A stretch of DNA of 64,000 bases from assembly GCA_021324365.1 (NCBI GenBank), contig JAJPJE010000067.1:1-64000 (forward strand), given 5' to 3'. This document shows, in pieces, positions 1 through 7,650 of this stretch. The first letter of the stretch is position 1, and each line of letters starts with the position of its first letter. Made by a program: the position numbers and the translations under genes. The DNA is from Terriglobia bacterium. Lineage in GTDB: Bacteria > Acidobacteriota > Terriglobia > Terriglobales > Acidobacteriaceae. The notes below the pieces were generated by a model, which was not told the origin of the DNA, did not search any database, and worked only from the letters and a program-made list of their open reading frames with translations.

Positions 1-86
1 CAAGTTTGCCGGGTGAGCGCAGGAAGCCTCTTCCCAAAATGCTAGAATAGCCCTTCGCGCACCACCTCTAAACCACGGACGCACGC

Positions 87-1139
87 TTGGACTCTACAAC
101 TTCTCCCAACCGCGAGATCACTTACGCCGAGGCTGGCGTAGATATCGAACGCTCGAACCGGGCAAAACAGCGCATCAAGTACCTCGCCCATCGCACGTTC
201 AACAAAAGCGTCCTCAGCGACATAGGTGGTTTCGGCGGGCTATTTTCTGTCGACAAGAAGAAGTTCAAGGATCCGGTCCTGGTCTCCAGCGTAGACGGCG
301 TGGGCACGAAGCTGAAAATTGCCTTCGAAATGGATCTGCATCAAACCGTCGGCGCCGATCTGGTCAACCACTGTGTTAATGACATTGCCGTGCAGGGTGC
401 CGCCCCGCTCTTCTTCATGGATTATTTCGCTACCGGGAAGCTGCAGCCGGACATAGCAGAGAAGGTGATCAGCGGCATCGCGGATGCCTGCAAACATAAT
501 GGCTGCGCGCTAATTGGCGGCGAAACCGCCGAAATGCCCGGATTCTATCCCGGCGGCGAATACGATCTGGCCGGTTTCATTGTTGGAGCCGTAGATCGCG
601 AAAAAATCATCACCGGCAAAGATGTTGTTCCTGGCGATATCCTGATTGGTCTGCCTTCCAACGGACTGCACACGAACGGATATTCCCTCGCGCGAAAATT
701 GCTGTTTGAAGTCTCTCATTACTCTCCGGAAACCTATGTCAACGAGCTGAAGAACAAAGTTGGCAACGAGCTGATGCGCACGCACAAGAGCTACTGGCCG
801 GTCATTAAGCGCCTGCTCGAGGCCGAAGCGGTGACGGCGATGGCTCACATCACGGGCGGCGGCATCACGGAGAACCTGCCGCGCGTGCTCCCGAAGCTCA
901 CGTCAGCCCAAATTCAGCTTGGAAGCTGGCCGGTGTTGCCCATCTTCAGTCATCTGCAGAAGCTTGGGAACATTTCCGAAGCCGAGATGCTGCGCACCTT
1001 CAACATGGGAATCGGCATGATCCTGGTTGTGCCCACGAAGAAGTTCAAGCGCGTGCAGTCGGTCCTGGAGCGCGCCGGCGAAAAGGGCTACACCATTGGC
1101 CGAATTGTAAAGGGCGAGCGCAAGGTCCTGTACAGCTAG
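87..1139 (+). CDS. purM: Phosphoribosylformylglycinamidine cyclo-ligase (AIR synthetase)
   Basis: PurM closes the imidazole ring in de novo purine synthesis, converting FGAM and ATP to AIR in the cytosol. The 350-residue product has the family's usual length. It carries the glycine-rich ATP-site segment SSVDGVGTKLKIA near residues 67-80, the following NHCVNDIAVQGA stretch, and the C-terminal AHITGGGITENLPRVLP signature near residue 255. The start is a TTG; the first clearly conserved residues (TYAEAGVDIE) begin about 12 codons later, so this start fits, although no strong ribosome site is seen. A TAGAAT box at 43-48 could be its -10 element. purN follows 48 bases downstream on the same strand, so the two purine genes are probably co-transcribed. 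Confidence 0.96.
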   Translation: MDSTTSPNREITYAEAGVDIERSNRAKQRIKYLAHRTFNKSVLSDIGGFGGLFSVDKKKFKDPVLVSSVDGVGTKLKIAFEMDLHQTVGADLVNHCVNDIAVQGAAPLFFMDYFATGKLQPDIAEKVISGIADACKHNGCALIGGETAEMPGFYPGGEYDLAGFIVGAVDREKIITGKDVVPGDILIGLPSNGLHTNGYSLARKLLFEVSHYSPETYVNELKNKVGNELMRTHKSYWPVIKRLLEAEAVTAMAHITGGGITENLPRVLPKLTSAQIQLGSWPVLPIFSHLQKLGNISEAEMLRTFNMGIGMILVVPTKKFKRVQSVLERAGEKGYTIGRIVKGERKVLYS

Positions 1140-1187
1140 CAACTCTGGTGCGGGTTCTCGCCCGCGTTGAAACAATACTCAGTTCTT

Positions 1188-1814
1188 ATGAAGCAGCTCG
1201 GCATTCTTCTCTCGGGACGCGGTTCGAACTTTGCGGCGATTGCAGAAAACATCAGCAACGGCCGGATTCCGGCACGAATCTCGATCGTCATTTCCAATCG
1301 CCCCGAAGCCCTTGGTATCGAGCATGCCCGCAAGCTCGGCCTGAATTCGCTGGTGATCCCTTCCAAAGGAAAAGTTCGCGAGCAACACGACGCCGAAGTC
1401 ATTGCCGCTCTCCGAGAAGCCAACGTCGACCTCATTTGTCTGGCCGGATACATGCGTCTGCTGTCGCCTGCCTTTATTCGAGCCTTTCCGCATCGCATCC
1501 TGAACATTCACCCATCGCTGCTGCCCGCGTTTCCTGGCCTGGACGCCCAGAAACAAGCGTTCGAGCACGGCGTAAAGGTTTCGGGCTGCACCGTCCATTT
1601 TGTCGACGAATTTCTCGATCACGGCTCGATCATTGTGCAACGCAGCGTTCCGGTCCTCGATTCCGACGACGATCACACTCTCGCTGCCCGCATTCTGGAG
1701 CAGGAGCACATTGCCTACACCGAAGCAATCAATCTCGTCCTTTCCGGCGACTTCGAAATCAGCGATCGGCGTGTGCTTCGGAAGAGTACGCTCGCCGGTA
1801 ATCGTGCTCTTTGA
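1188..1814 (+). CDS. purN: Phosphoribosylglycinamide formyltransferase
   Basis: PurN transfers a formyl group from 10-formyl-THF to GAR in purine synthesis. From the ATG at 1188 the protein has 208 residues. It shows SGRGSNF at residues 9-15, which binds the GAR phosphate, the catalytic pair N106 and H108 in NIHPSLLP, and D144 in VDEFLDHG. These fall at the same numbers as in the E. coli enzyme, which supports the ATG at 1188 over an in-frame TTG at 1167. It follows purM directly and is probably in the same transcript. Confidence 0.95.
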   Translation: MKQLGILLSGRGSNFAAIAENISNGRIPARISIVISNRPEALGIEHARKLGLNSLVIPSKGKVREQHDAEVIAALREANVDLICLAGYMRLLSPAFIRAFPHRILNIHPSLLPAFPGLDAQKQAFEHGVKVSGCTVHFVDEFLDHGSIIVQRSVPVLDSDDDHTLAARILEQEHIAYTEAINLVLSGDFEISDRRVLRKSTLAGNRAL

Positions 1815-1878
1815 GCTGACTCTACGCTCCTGATTTTGTCCTGTGGTCCTTTAGGTCCCTTATGGTTGAATACTTTCA

Positions 1879-2313
1879 ATGCTGAAAGTGAAACTCTTGT
1901 CTCCCAGCGCGAAAGCTCCGACCATTGCCCATCTCGGCGAAGACCTCGGTTATGACATCTACTCTGCCGAAACCGTCACCATTGGGCCGCGGGGATCGCA
2001 TATCGTTTCGACCGGCATCTCGATAGAGTTTGACCCGATCGACAACCGTCCGGTAGGCGCGCTCATTCGTGACAAGTCTTCGATGGCTGCGAGGCGCCTC
2101 ATCTGCACTGCGGGAGTGATCGACGCCGGTTATCGCGGCGAGATTCGTATTGTGATGGAGAATCTGGCCGACCAATCTGCCGAAGTTCATGCTGGCGATA
2201 AAATCGCAAACCTCATCCCCTACCCGGTGCTGACAAGTCCCGTACAGGTAGTGGAAGAATTAGCTGAATCGAAACGCAACGCCGGCGGATTTGGATCAAC
2301 AGGCAGAAGATAG
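1879..2313 (+). CDS. dut: Deoxyuridine 5'-triphosphate nucleotidohydrolase (dUTPase)
   Basis: Dut hydrolyses dUTP to dUMP and pyrophosphate, keeping uracil out of DNA and supplying the dTMP precursor. At 144 residues it is a typical trimeric dUTPase with all five motifs in order: EDLGYDIYS (21-29), IRDKSSMA (63-70), GVIDAGYRGEI with catalytic D82 (79-89), DKIANLIPYPV (107-117), and the glycine-rich C-terminal arm RNAGGFGSTGR (133-143). It lies 64 bases after purN on the same strand and may be co-transcribed. Confidence 0.96.
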   Translation: MLKVKLLSPSAKAPTIAHLGEDLGYDIYSAETVTIGPRGSHIVSTGISIEFDPIDNRPVGALIRDKSSMAARRLICTAGVIDAGYRGEIRIVMENLADQSAEVHAGDKIANLIPYPVLTSPVQVVEELAESKRNAGGFGSTGRR

Positions 2314-2484
2314 TCGAACTGTACACATCCGAGCGCAAGCGAGGATCTGTCGTAGCGAGTGCAGCGAGCTGTCCCTACCGAGACAGGAAATCGTCGAGGC
2401 TATAGCAGTCCCCCGCGAGCGCTTGAGATGACAGCATGACGTGCATGACTGGACCGAAGCTGCCCTCTCGCTATAATCAAACCA

Positions 2485-3783
2485 ATGCCCTCATTTGCCC
2501 CAGTTGACGAGCAACTCGCCTACATCCGCAAAGGTGCGGCGGAGATCATCCGCGAATCGGAATTACGCGAGAAGCTCGAGAAATCACGCGCAAGCGGCAA
2601 ACCGCTACGCGTCAAGGCGGGATTCGATCCGACCGCACCCGACCTGCATCTCGGTCATACGGTACTGATCCGCAAGCTCAAACATTTTCAGGACATGGGT
2701 CATACGGTCATCTTCCTGATCGGCTCGGCCACTGGCCTGATCGGCGATCCCACCGGGCGCAATACAACTCGCCCGCCGCTCTCGCGCGAAGAATTGGACG
2801 CTAATGCCGAAACCTATAAGGAACAGGTTTTTAAAATTCTCGATCGCGACAAGACTGAAGTTCGTTTCAATAGCGACTGGCTTCTGCCGCTGGGCTTCGA
2901 GGGGATGATTCGCCTCGCGGCAAAATTCACGCTCTCCCAGATGCTCGAGCGCGAAGACTTCCACAAGCGCTTCCAGGAAGAGAAACCCATCTCGGTTCAC
3001 GAAATGTTCTACCCGATGATGCAGGGATATGACTCGGTGGCGCTGGAGGCCGACGTCGAACTCGGAGGCACCGATCAGCGCTTCAACCTTCTCGTCGGAC
3101 GCGAGCTGCAGCGCGATTACAACCAACCTTCGCAGGTCGTCTTGACAATGCCGCTGCTCGAAGGCACCGACGGCGTTCAGAAGATGTCGAAGTCGTACGG
3201 AACTTACATCGGCATCGCTGAGGCGCCGCTGGTTATGTACGGCAAGATTATGTCGATCTCCGACGACCTGATGTGGCGCTACTATGAACTGCTCACGGAT
3301 GTTACCAGCGCTGGCATCCAGGAGATGAAAGAGAAAGCTGCGGGCGGCTCTGTCAATCCAATGCAATACAAGAAGCAGCTTGCTGCCCGCATCGTGACAG
3401 ATTTCCATGGGGCCGAAGCTGCGGCCCGCGCCGAAGCCGACTGGGCAAAGCAGTTCCAAATGCGAGAAGTCCCGAAGACCATTGATAAAGTGACGGTTCC
3501 CCTGTCTGAAATTTCTGGGATTGTGCAAGATACTCGCGATCCAATCAGGCACGAGAACGGCTGGCCAATCAAACTTGATCGATTGTTGTCTCGAGCCAGA
3601 TTTGTCGGTTCCGTCACGGAAGGCAGTCGCAAGATTAAAGAGAGAGCTGTAGAAGTAGACGGGATTATTCAAGCCAAGCCCCTAATTCACGTCCCGCTGA
3701 CGGTCGTGACGGGGCCAGTGACCATTGTCGTGAGACTTGGTCGTACTATCAAAGAAGTGACTATCTCACCCAAAGAGCTCTGA
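2485..3783 (+). CDS. tyrS: Tyrosyl-tRNA synthetase
   Basis: Class I aminoacyl-tRNA synthetase that charges tRNA-Tyr. The 432-residue protein has the HIGH-type motif HLGH at residues 55-58, a GGTDQRFN tyrosine/AMP-site segment near 193-200, the KMSKS loop at 233-237, and a C-terminal S4-like RNA-binding domain from about residue 365. This layout fits the TyrRS branch found in many Gram-negative phyla. The ATG follows a 171-base intergenic stretch with no gene. No T-box leader is visible upstream. Confidence 0.96.
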   Translation: MPSFAPVDEQLAYIRKGAAEIIRESELREKLEKSRASGKPLRVKAGFDPTAPDLHLGHTVLIRKLKHFQDMGHTVIFLIGSATGLIGDPTGRNTTRPPLSREELDANAETYKEQVFKILDRDKTEVRFNSDWLLPLGFEGMIRLAAKFTLSQMLEREDFHKRFQEEKPISVHEMFYPMMQGYDSVALEADVELGGTDQRFNLLVGRELQRDYNQPSQVVLTMPLLEGTDGVQKMSKSYGTYIGIAEAPLVMYGKIMSISDDLMWRYYELLTDVTSAGIQEMKEKAAGGSVNPMQYKKQLAARIVTDFHGAEAAARAEADWAKQFQMREVPKTIDKVTVPLSEISGIVQDTRDPIRHENGWPIKLDRLLSRARFVGSVTEGSRKIKERAVEVDGIIQAKPLIHVPLTVVTGPVTIVVRLGRTIKEVTISPKEL

Positions 3784-4055
3784 GCAGTCTTTGCCTATCA
3801 TGTTTGCGAGGGTGCCCGCCCCCAGTCGAAACAGCCCTAAAATGCCGGTACCGCTATCGCGATTCGGGTTTCTTTCCCCGGCCGAGGTCTGCCCAAACGG
3901 CTGAGATCTGTTGCTGAAGTGTTCTCAAGTTTTTTCCCAAGTGACTTTCCCGAACTTTTTCGACTCGGTCATATGCCCTCGTTCAACATGACAGAATTAC
4001 ATTTCGGATATTTCTGCAGTGATCTTTCTCGTCCGGTGTATTACTCTGCTCGCGC

Positions 4056-4958
4056 TTGCGTGCCGCCGCCATTGTCGCGCCCGCTGTGTCTCAGTCTCAT
4101 TTGCGCGCCTTTCGAACGAACCAATCTGTCGCCTGGATGCAATATCTCTACGATGCGGACGTCGCGCTGCTCCTGGGTGGCGACGGCACGGTTCACCGCC
4201 ACCTTCCAGAAATCATCCAACGCAAGCTGCCGTTCCTCGTCGTTCCTGGTGGAAGCGGCAACGACTTCGCCTCATCGATCGGTATCCACTCGCGAAGGCA
4301 TGCTTTGAAAGCGTGGGAAGCTTTTTGCACAAGCCAGCAAAACGTCGCTCTTATTGATGTTGGGATGCTTCAACAGGCATCTTATAACAACCCGCAACAG
4401 ACAACCGACACCTACTTCTGCTGTAGCGCATATCTCGGGCTCGATGCCGCAACTAACGCACTTGCGAACCGGTTGCCGCGATTCGTTCGCGCCCACGGCG
4501 GCTACATCCTCTCGCTGTTTCCTACGCTGCTGCGCTTTGGCACCCAACGCGTTCTAATTCGCGACCGCGATGGAAACGTCCTGCTCTCAGAAGATTCCAT
4601 GCTCACCTGTTTCGCTAACACGCCGCGTTACGGTCACGGATTGCGCATTGCGCCACGTGCGTTGCTGAATGACGGCCAGCTCGATCTCTGTTTCGTACGC
4701 CGCATCAGCAAACCGACTCTGCTTGCACTTTTTTCGCTTGTTTACTGGGGAAAACACCAGCGTCTGCCGTTTGTGGCAATGGAGCGCGGCCGGTATTTCC
4801 AAGTTCAGACGAAAACCTCGGTCGACGTATTCGCTGACGGCGAATATGTTGCGCAGACACCGGTCGATATCTCAATCCTGCCGAGCGCGCTATCCGTGAT
4901 TGTGCCGCCGGGCAGTCCTCTTCTCACCCGAAAAAGCGAAGCAAATTCGCTCCTCTAA
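4056..4958 (+). CDS. Diacylglycerol/sphingosine kinase-family lipid kinase
   Basis: A 300-residue member of the DagK/YegS-type lipid kinase family. The ATP-site motif GGDGT is at residues 41-45 and the PGGSGND loop at 64-70, both diagnostic. The C-terminal half is the beta-sandwich that ends in the conserved DGEY and VDISILPSALSVIVP strands. Only a TTG at 4056 can serve as start, because an in-frame stop lies at 4020-4022. The N-terminus is short and lacks the usual NP.SG strand, reading AAAIVAPAVS instead, so start and 5' integrity are less certain than the fold. Substrate unknown; phospholipid turnover is the family role. The 272 bases upstream hold no other supported gene. Confidence 0.82.
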   Translation: MRAAAIVAPAVSQSHLRAFRTNQSVAWMQYLYDADVALLLGGDGTVHRHLPEIIQRKLPFLVVPGGSGNDFASSIGIHSRRHALKAWEAFCTSQQNVALIDVGMLQQASYNNPQQTTDTYFCCSAYLGLDAATNALANRLPRFVRAHGGYILSLFPTLLRFGTQRVLIRDRDGNVLLSEDSMLTCFANTPRYGHGLRIAPRALLNDGQLDLCFVRRISKPTLLALFSLVYWGKHQRLPFVAMERGRYFQVQTKTSVDVFADGEYVAQTPVDISILPSALSVIVPPGSPLLTRKSEANSLL

Positions 4959-4964
4959 CACAAA

Positions 4965-4991
4965 AAGAGAGAGCCCGTTAAACTCTCTCTT
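4965..4991. terminator. Bidirectional hairpin terminator
   Basis: A 9-bp perfect stem (AAGAGAGAG paired with CTCTCTCTT) with a 9-base loop sits between two convergent genes, the lipid kinase and the glycine-zipper protein. An A-run precedes the stem and a T-rich stretch follows it, so it could terminate transcription on both strands. Confidence 0.65.
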
Positions 4992-5015
4992 CACTTTACG
5001 CAATTGCTTCGCTCT

Positions 5016-5681
5016 CTACGGCGGAGTTGGCAGCCGCTGCCGGTTGGACTTCGTGCCCGACTCGGATGTCGACGAATGATATCCGCTGGCCGAAAGACGA
5101 AGCGTAAGGTTCTGGTTGAGACGGAAATTCAGTTCCGTTTCCGCCGGAACGTTCAATTCATGCCCGCGCGTCAACACCTGTGTACCAGCGCCGGCTGCGC
5201 CACCTGCAAGGGCACCGATAGCAGCTCCCTTGCCACCGCCGGCGATGGCGCCAATCAAGGTTCCGGCTAGCGCACCCCCGCCAACGTACTCGCCGGTCCG
5301 TTTGTTGGCTCCCAGTCCGCCGGTACGGCTGCTGCCGATGGCAGATGTGCCTTCTGCGGCAATGTTGTAGCGGTGGCCGTTCACCGTGACCGAGCGCAGA
5401 TCCAGTGTCATATCTTTATTTCCGGTTGATACCACAGCGAGTTCTGCGCGCGATCCACGCGGAATCGCCACCTTGCCGTTCCGGTCGAGAACATCGGTAG
5501 TCACGGCACCCGGATAGATGTGTCCGATTTCGCTTTGACCGGCTTTGACGTTGATAGCCTGGTCGGTACGGACACGAATTTCCGTGCCGCTGGAGATCGT
5601 ACGAGAAGTTTGCGCCTGCATCGCGAGCGCCGCGAACAGTGCAACACAGATAGAAAGAAACGGTGTCGCCCTTCTGATCAT
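5016..5681 (-). CDS. Exported glycine-zipper protein
   Basis: A 221-residue protein with an N-terminal signal peptide (basic MIRR, hydrophobic stretch, cleavage after AMQAQ). A compact all-beta-looking region (SGTEIRVRTDQAI, RGSRAELAVV) covers about residues 25-115. A glycine-zipper segment rich in GAIAGG, GAAIGALAGG and GAAGAG repeats follows at about 135-165. The C-terminal region returns to beta-type sequence (AETELNFRLNQNLTLRL). The reading frame extends upstream, but the ATG at 5681 has a G-rich ribosome site and the signal peptide. Glycine zippers insert into or coat membranes; a periplasmic or outer-membrane role is likely, exact function unknown. Confidence 0.8.
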   Translation of the reverse strand: MIRRATPFLSICVALFAALAMQAQTSRTISSGTEIRVRTDQAINVKAGQSEIGHIYPGAVTTDVLDRNGKVAIPRGSRAELAVVSTGNKDMTLDLRSVTVNGHRYNIAAEGTSAIGSSRTGGLGANKRTGEYVGGGALAGTLIGAIAGGGKGAAIGALAGGAAGAGTQVLTRGHELNVPAETELNFRLNQNLTLRLSASGYHSSTSESGTKSNRQRLPTPP

Positions 5682-5837
5682 GAAACCACCCCCGCCTTTT
5701 GCTGAGCTCTTGAATCCGCACTCCTGCTTAGCTAAAAGACTCCTTTCAGAACTTGATGACACGGAGCTCTGAAGGTTTGCCCAGGCTTCCCGCAGAGCAG
5801 CACAGCTATAATCGTGCTCGTCAGAAGAGGAGGTTAG

Positions 5838-6416
5838 GTGGCTCGATTCGCGACGCGAGTGGTGCTGGTCGGAGTACTTTTTCTCATTTTTTGCACTGTG
5901 GCTGAGGCGCAGCGCGCGGAAGCAGGTTTCTACGGCGAATATCTCGGATTTTCGCCTGCTGCTCTCGGCGGCCCCGGCATCAAGGGCCTGCTCGCGATCA
6001 ACCTTCACATCGCGCTTGAAGGAGAATTCGCTTATGAGTTCAATCGAACGTTCAACGAAACCACGCTAGATCCCAGCGGCGCGACCAGCGTTATCAAGTC
6101 CCGCATGCACGCAACCAACCTGCTGGCCGGGGTTGCTTTCAGTAAACCATCTCCGAAAATTCGCCCATTTGTCACGATGAAGATGGGCCTATTGACAATC
6201 AATCCCAGTTCACTTCCGGCGCCTCTGGTGAGTACGAACACCATTCTGAATGACATTCGCGCCAGTCACCGTAACTTCGCTATTTTCCCTGCTGCGGGCG
6301 TGGAAGCCTATTCCGGGCGCTGGGGATTCCGTCTCGATATCGGAGACGAGCTCTACTTCCTGCATGGGGCGAAAAGCAACGTCCGCATCACATTCGGACC
6401 AAATTACATCTTCTGA
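5838..6416 (+). CDS. Small outer-membrane beta-barrel-like protein
   Basis: A 192-residue exported protein. The GTG start is preceded by a strong AGGAGG site at about 5826-5832. A signal peptide covers residues 1 to about 24, with likely cleavage after AEAQ. The mature part alternates short beta strands with turns (NLHIALEGEFAYEF, ATNLLAGVAFS, GVEAYSGRWGFRLDIGDELYF) and ends in ...ITFGPNYIF with a terminal phenylalanine, as expected for an outer-membrane barrel recognised by the BAM complex. Function unknown. It is divergent from the glycine-zipper gene, sharing a 156-base intergenic region. Confidence 0.75.
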   Translation: MARFATRVVLVGVLFLIFCTVAEAQRAEAGFYGEYLGFSPAALGGPGIKGLLAINLHIALEGEFAYEFNRTFNETTLDPSGATSVIKSRMHATNLLAGVAFSKPSPKIRPFVTMKMGLLTINPSSLPAPLVSTNTILNDIRASHRNFAIFPAAGVEAYSGRWGFRLDIGDELYFLHGAKSNVRITFGPNYIF

Positions 6417-6446
6417 TTATGGAGTTGCTATCGCACACCATCGCCT

Positions 6447-7418
6447 TCAGTCCGACCAGCTCGCGGGCTTGCGCTCCCATCGATGTGCTCGCAGCTTTTC
6501 CAGCATCGCCGGCGACAAGACGCCCTTATCGCTCGCGCTGAGATTCTCGGCAACATGGTTCGGCTTGCGCATACCGGGAATGGTCGTGCCCACTCGGCGA
6601 TCGGAAAGAATGAATCGCAACGCCAGCTCCGGCAGCGAAATTCCTGGCCCCACATCCTTTTTCAGTTTCTCCACGCGATCAATGGTCGGGCCCAGATTTG
6701 CCGGACCAAAATAGTGGGCTCGCCAGTCCTCTTTCGGAAACTTCGTGTCCTTGGTCATGTTGCCGATCAAGCTGCCTTCATCAAATGGCACACGTGCAAT
6801 CACGCCCACATTTAACTCATCGCAGACCGGAAACAGCTTGTCCTCCGGATTCTGATCGAAGATGTTGTAGATCACCTGTATCGCATCGACCCTGCCAGTG
6901 CGAAGGGCCTGGATACCATTCTCCGGCTCCCACCGGTTGATGCTCAGGCCAAAAGCATGGATCAGCTTCTTGCTCTTCAGTTCATCCACCGTGTCCAGGA
7001 ATTCCTGCTCCTTCGTCCAGTCATCCTGCCAGACATGAAACTGCAGCACGTCAATGGTGTCTACCTGAAGCGCATTCCGGATCTTCTGTGCATAGTTGAT
7101 TACGTGTTCTCGGGGAAAGACCTCGTCGTATTTGTACTCCGGCCGGGCGGGCCATTGCCGGTTCATTGGCGGAATCTTCGAAGCCGCGTACAGCCGCTTT
7201 CCGGGATTCTGCTTCATCAACTTACCTAAAAAGGTATCGCTCTTGCCTTCCCCGTAGGCCCAGGCTGTATCGAAGAAGTTGCAGCCCAGATCCACCGACT
7301 TCTGCAGCGCTTCCATCGATTGACGGTCTTCGGAACCGCTCCAGCCGCTTATGCCCCACAAACCATGACCTACTTCGCTGACGTCAAATCCAGTTCTTCC
7401 TAGCTTTCGATAGCGCAT
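6447..7418 (-). CDS. Aldo/keto reductase
   Basis: A 323-residue cytosolic NAD(P)H-dependent reductase of the AKR superfamily. The catalytic tetrad is visible as D50 (FFDTAWAYG), Y55, K81 (AASKIPP) and H128 (LQFHVW). The N-terminal MRYRKLGRTGFDVSEVGHG and the C-terminal cofactor segment GTTIPGMRKPNHVAEN are typical of the YdhF/YghZ-like branch. Substrate cannot be inferred. It stands alone, convergent with the barrel protein gene. Confidence 0.92.
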   Translation of the reverse strand: MRYRKLGRTGFDVSEVGHGLWGISGWSGSEDRQSMEALQKSVDLGCNFFDTAWAYGEGKSDTFLGKLMKQNPGKRLYAASKIPPMNRQWPARPEYKYDEVFPREHVINYAQKIRNALQVDTIDVLQFHVWQDDWTKEQEFLDTVDELKSKKLIHAFGLSINRWEPENGIQALRTGRVDAIQVIYNIFDQNPEDKLFPVCDELNVGVIARVPFDEGSLIGNMTKDTKFPKEDWRAHYFGPANLGPTIDRVEKLKKDVGPGISLPELALRFILSDRRVGTTIPGMRKPNHVAENLSASDKGVLSPAMLEKLRAHRWERKPASWSD

Positions 7419-7486
7419 GAATTCTTTCCTTTTCCGAGATTAATTCGTCTCTCAGGCCGGCTTCGGGAACCAACTGCAGCGTAAAA

Positions 7487-7505
7487 TTAACAAACTGTTA
7501 ACAAA
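7487..7505. promoter_or_regulatory. Tandem TTAACAAA repeats upstream of ppk (phosphate-box-like)
   Basis: Two exact copies of TTAACAAA start 11 bases apart (7487-7494 and 7498-7505), giving TTAACA-N5-TTAACA. This matches the direct-repeat spacing known for PhoP/PhoB-type boxes. A second related pair, TACAAACTG then TACAAC, lies at about 7529-7543, and a possible -10 (TATCCT) at 7554-7559. The position upstream of polyphosphate kinase makes phosphate-starvation control plausible, but this is inference. Confidence 0.45.
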
Positions 7506-7650
7506 ACAAGGGACTTAGCCGGTCAGGTACAAACTGTACAACGGCTCACACCCTATCCTAGTTTGCCGCTCTCCTTTATCATCAAAGCACACCCCGACCG
7601 GCCCCAGCTGATAAGCAAGTTCCGCACGGGTAGGAGTACTCTCCAGTTAT

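Noticed and set aside
2314-2484. Possible small RNA between dut and tyrS
   Set aside because: No promoter, terminator or stable fold with a T-tract is evident. It is treated as ordinary intergenic sequence.
2605-3672. Minus-strand frame of 355 codons opposite tyrS
   Set aside because: The plus strand encodes TyrS with HLGH, KMSKS and S4 parts. The opposite frame has no recognisable motif.
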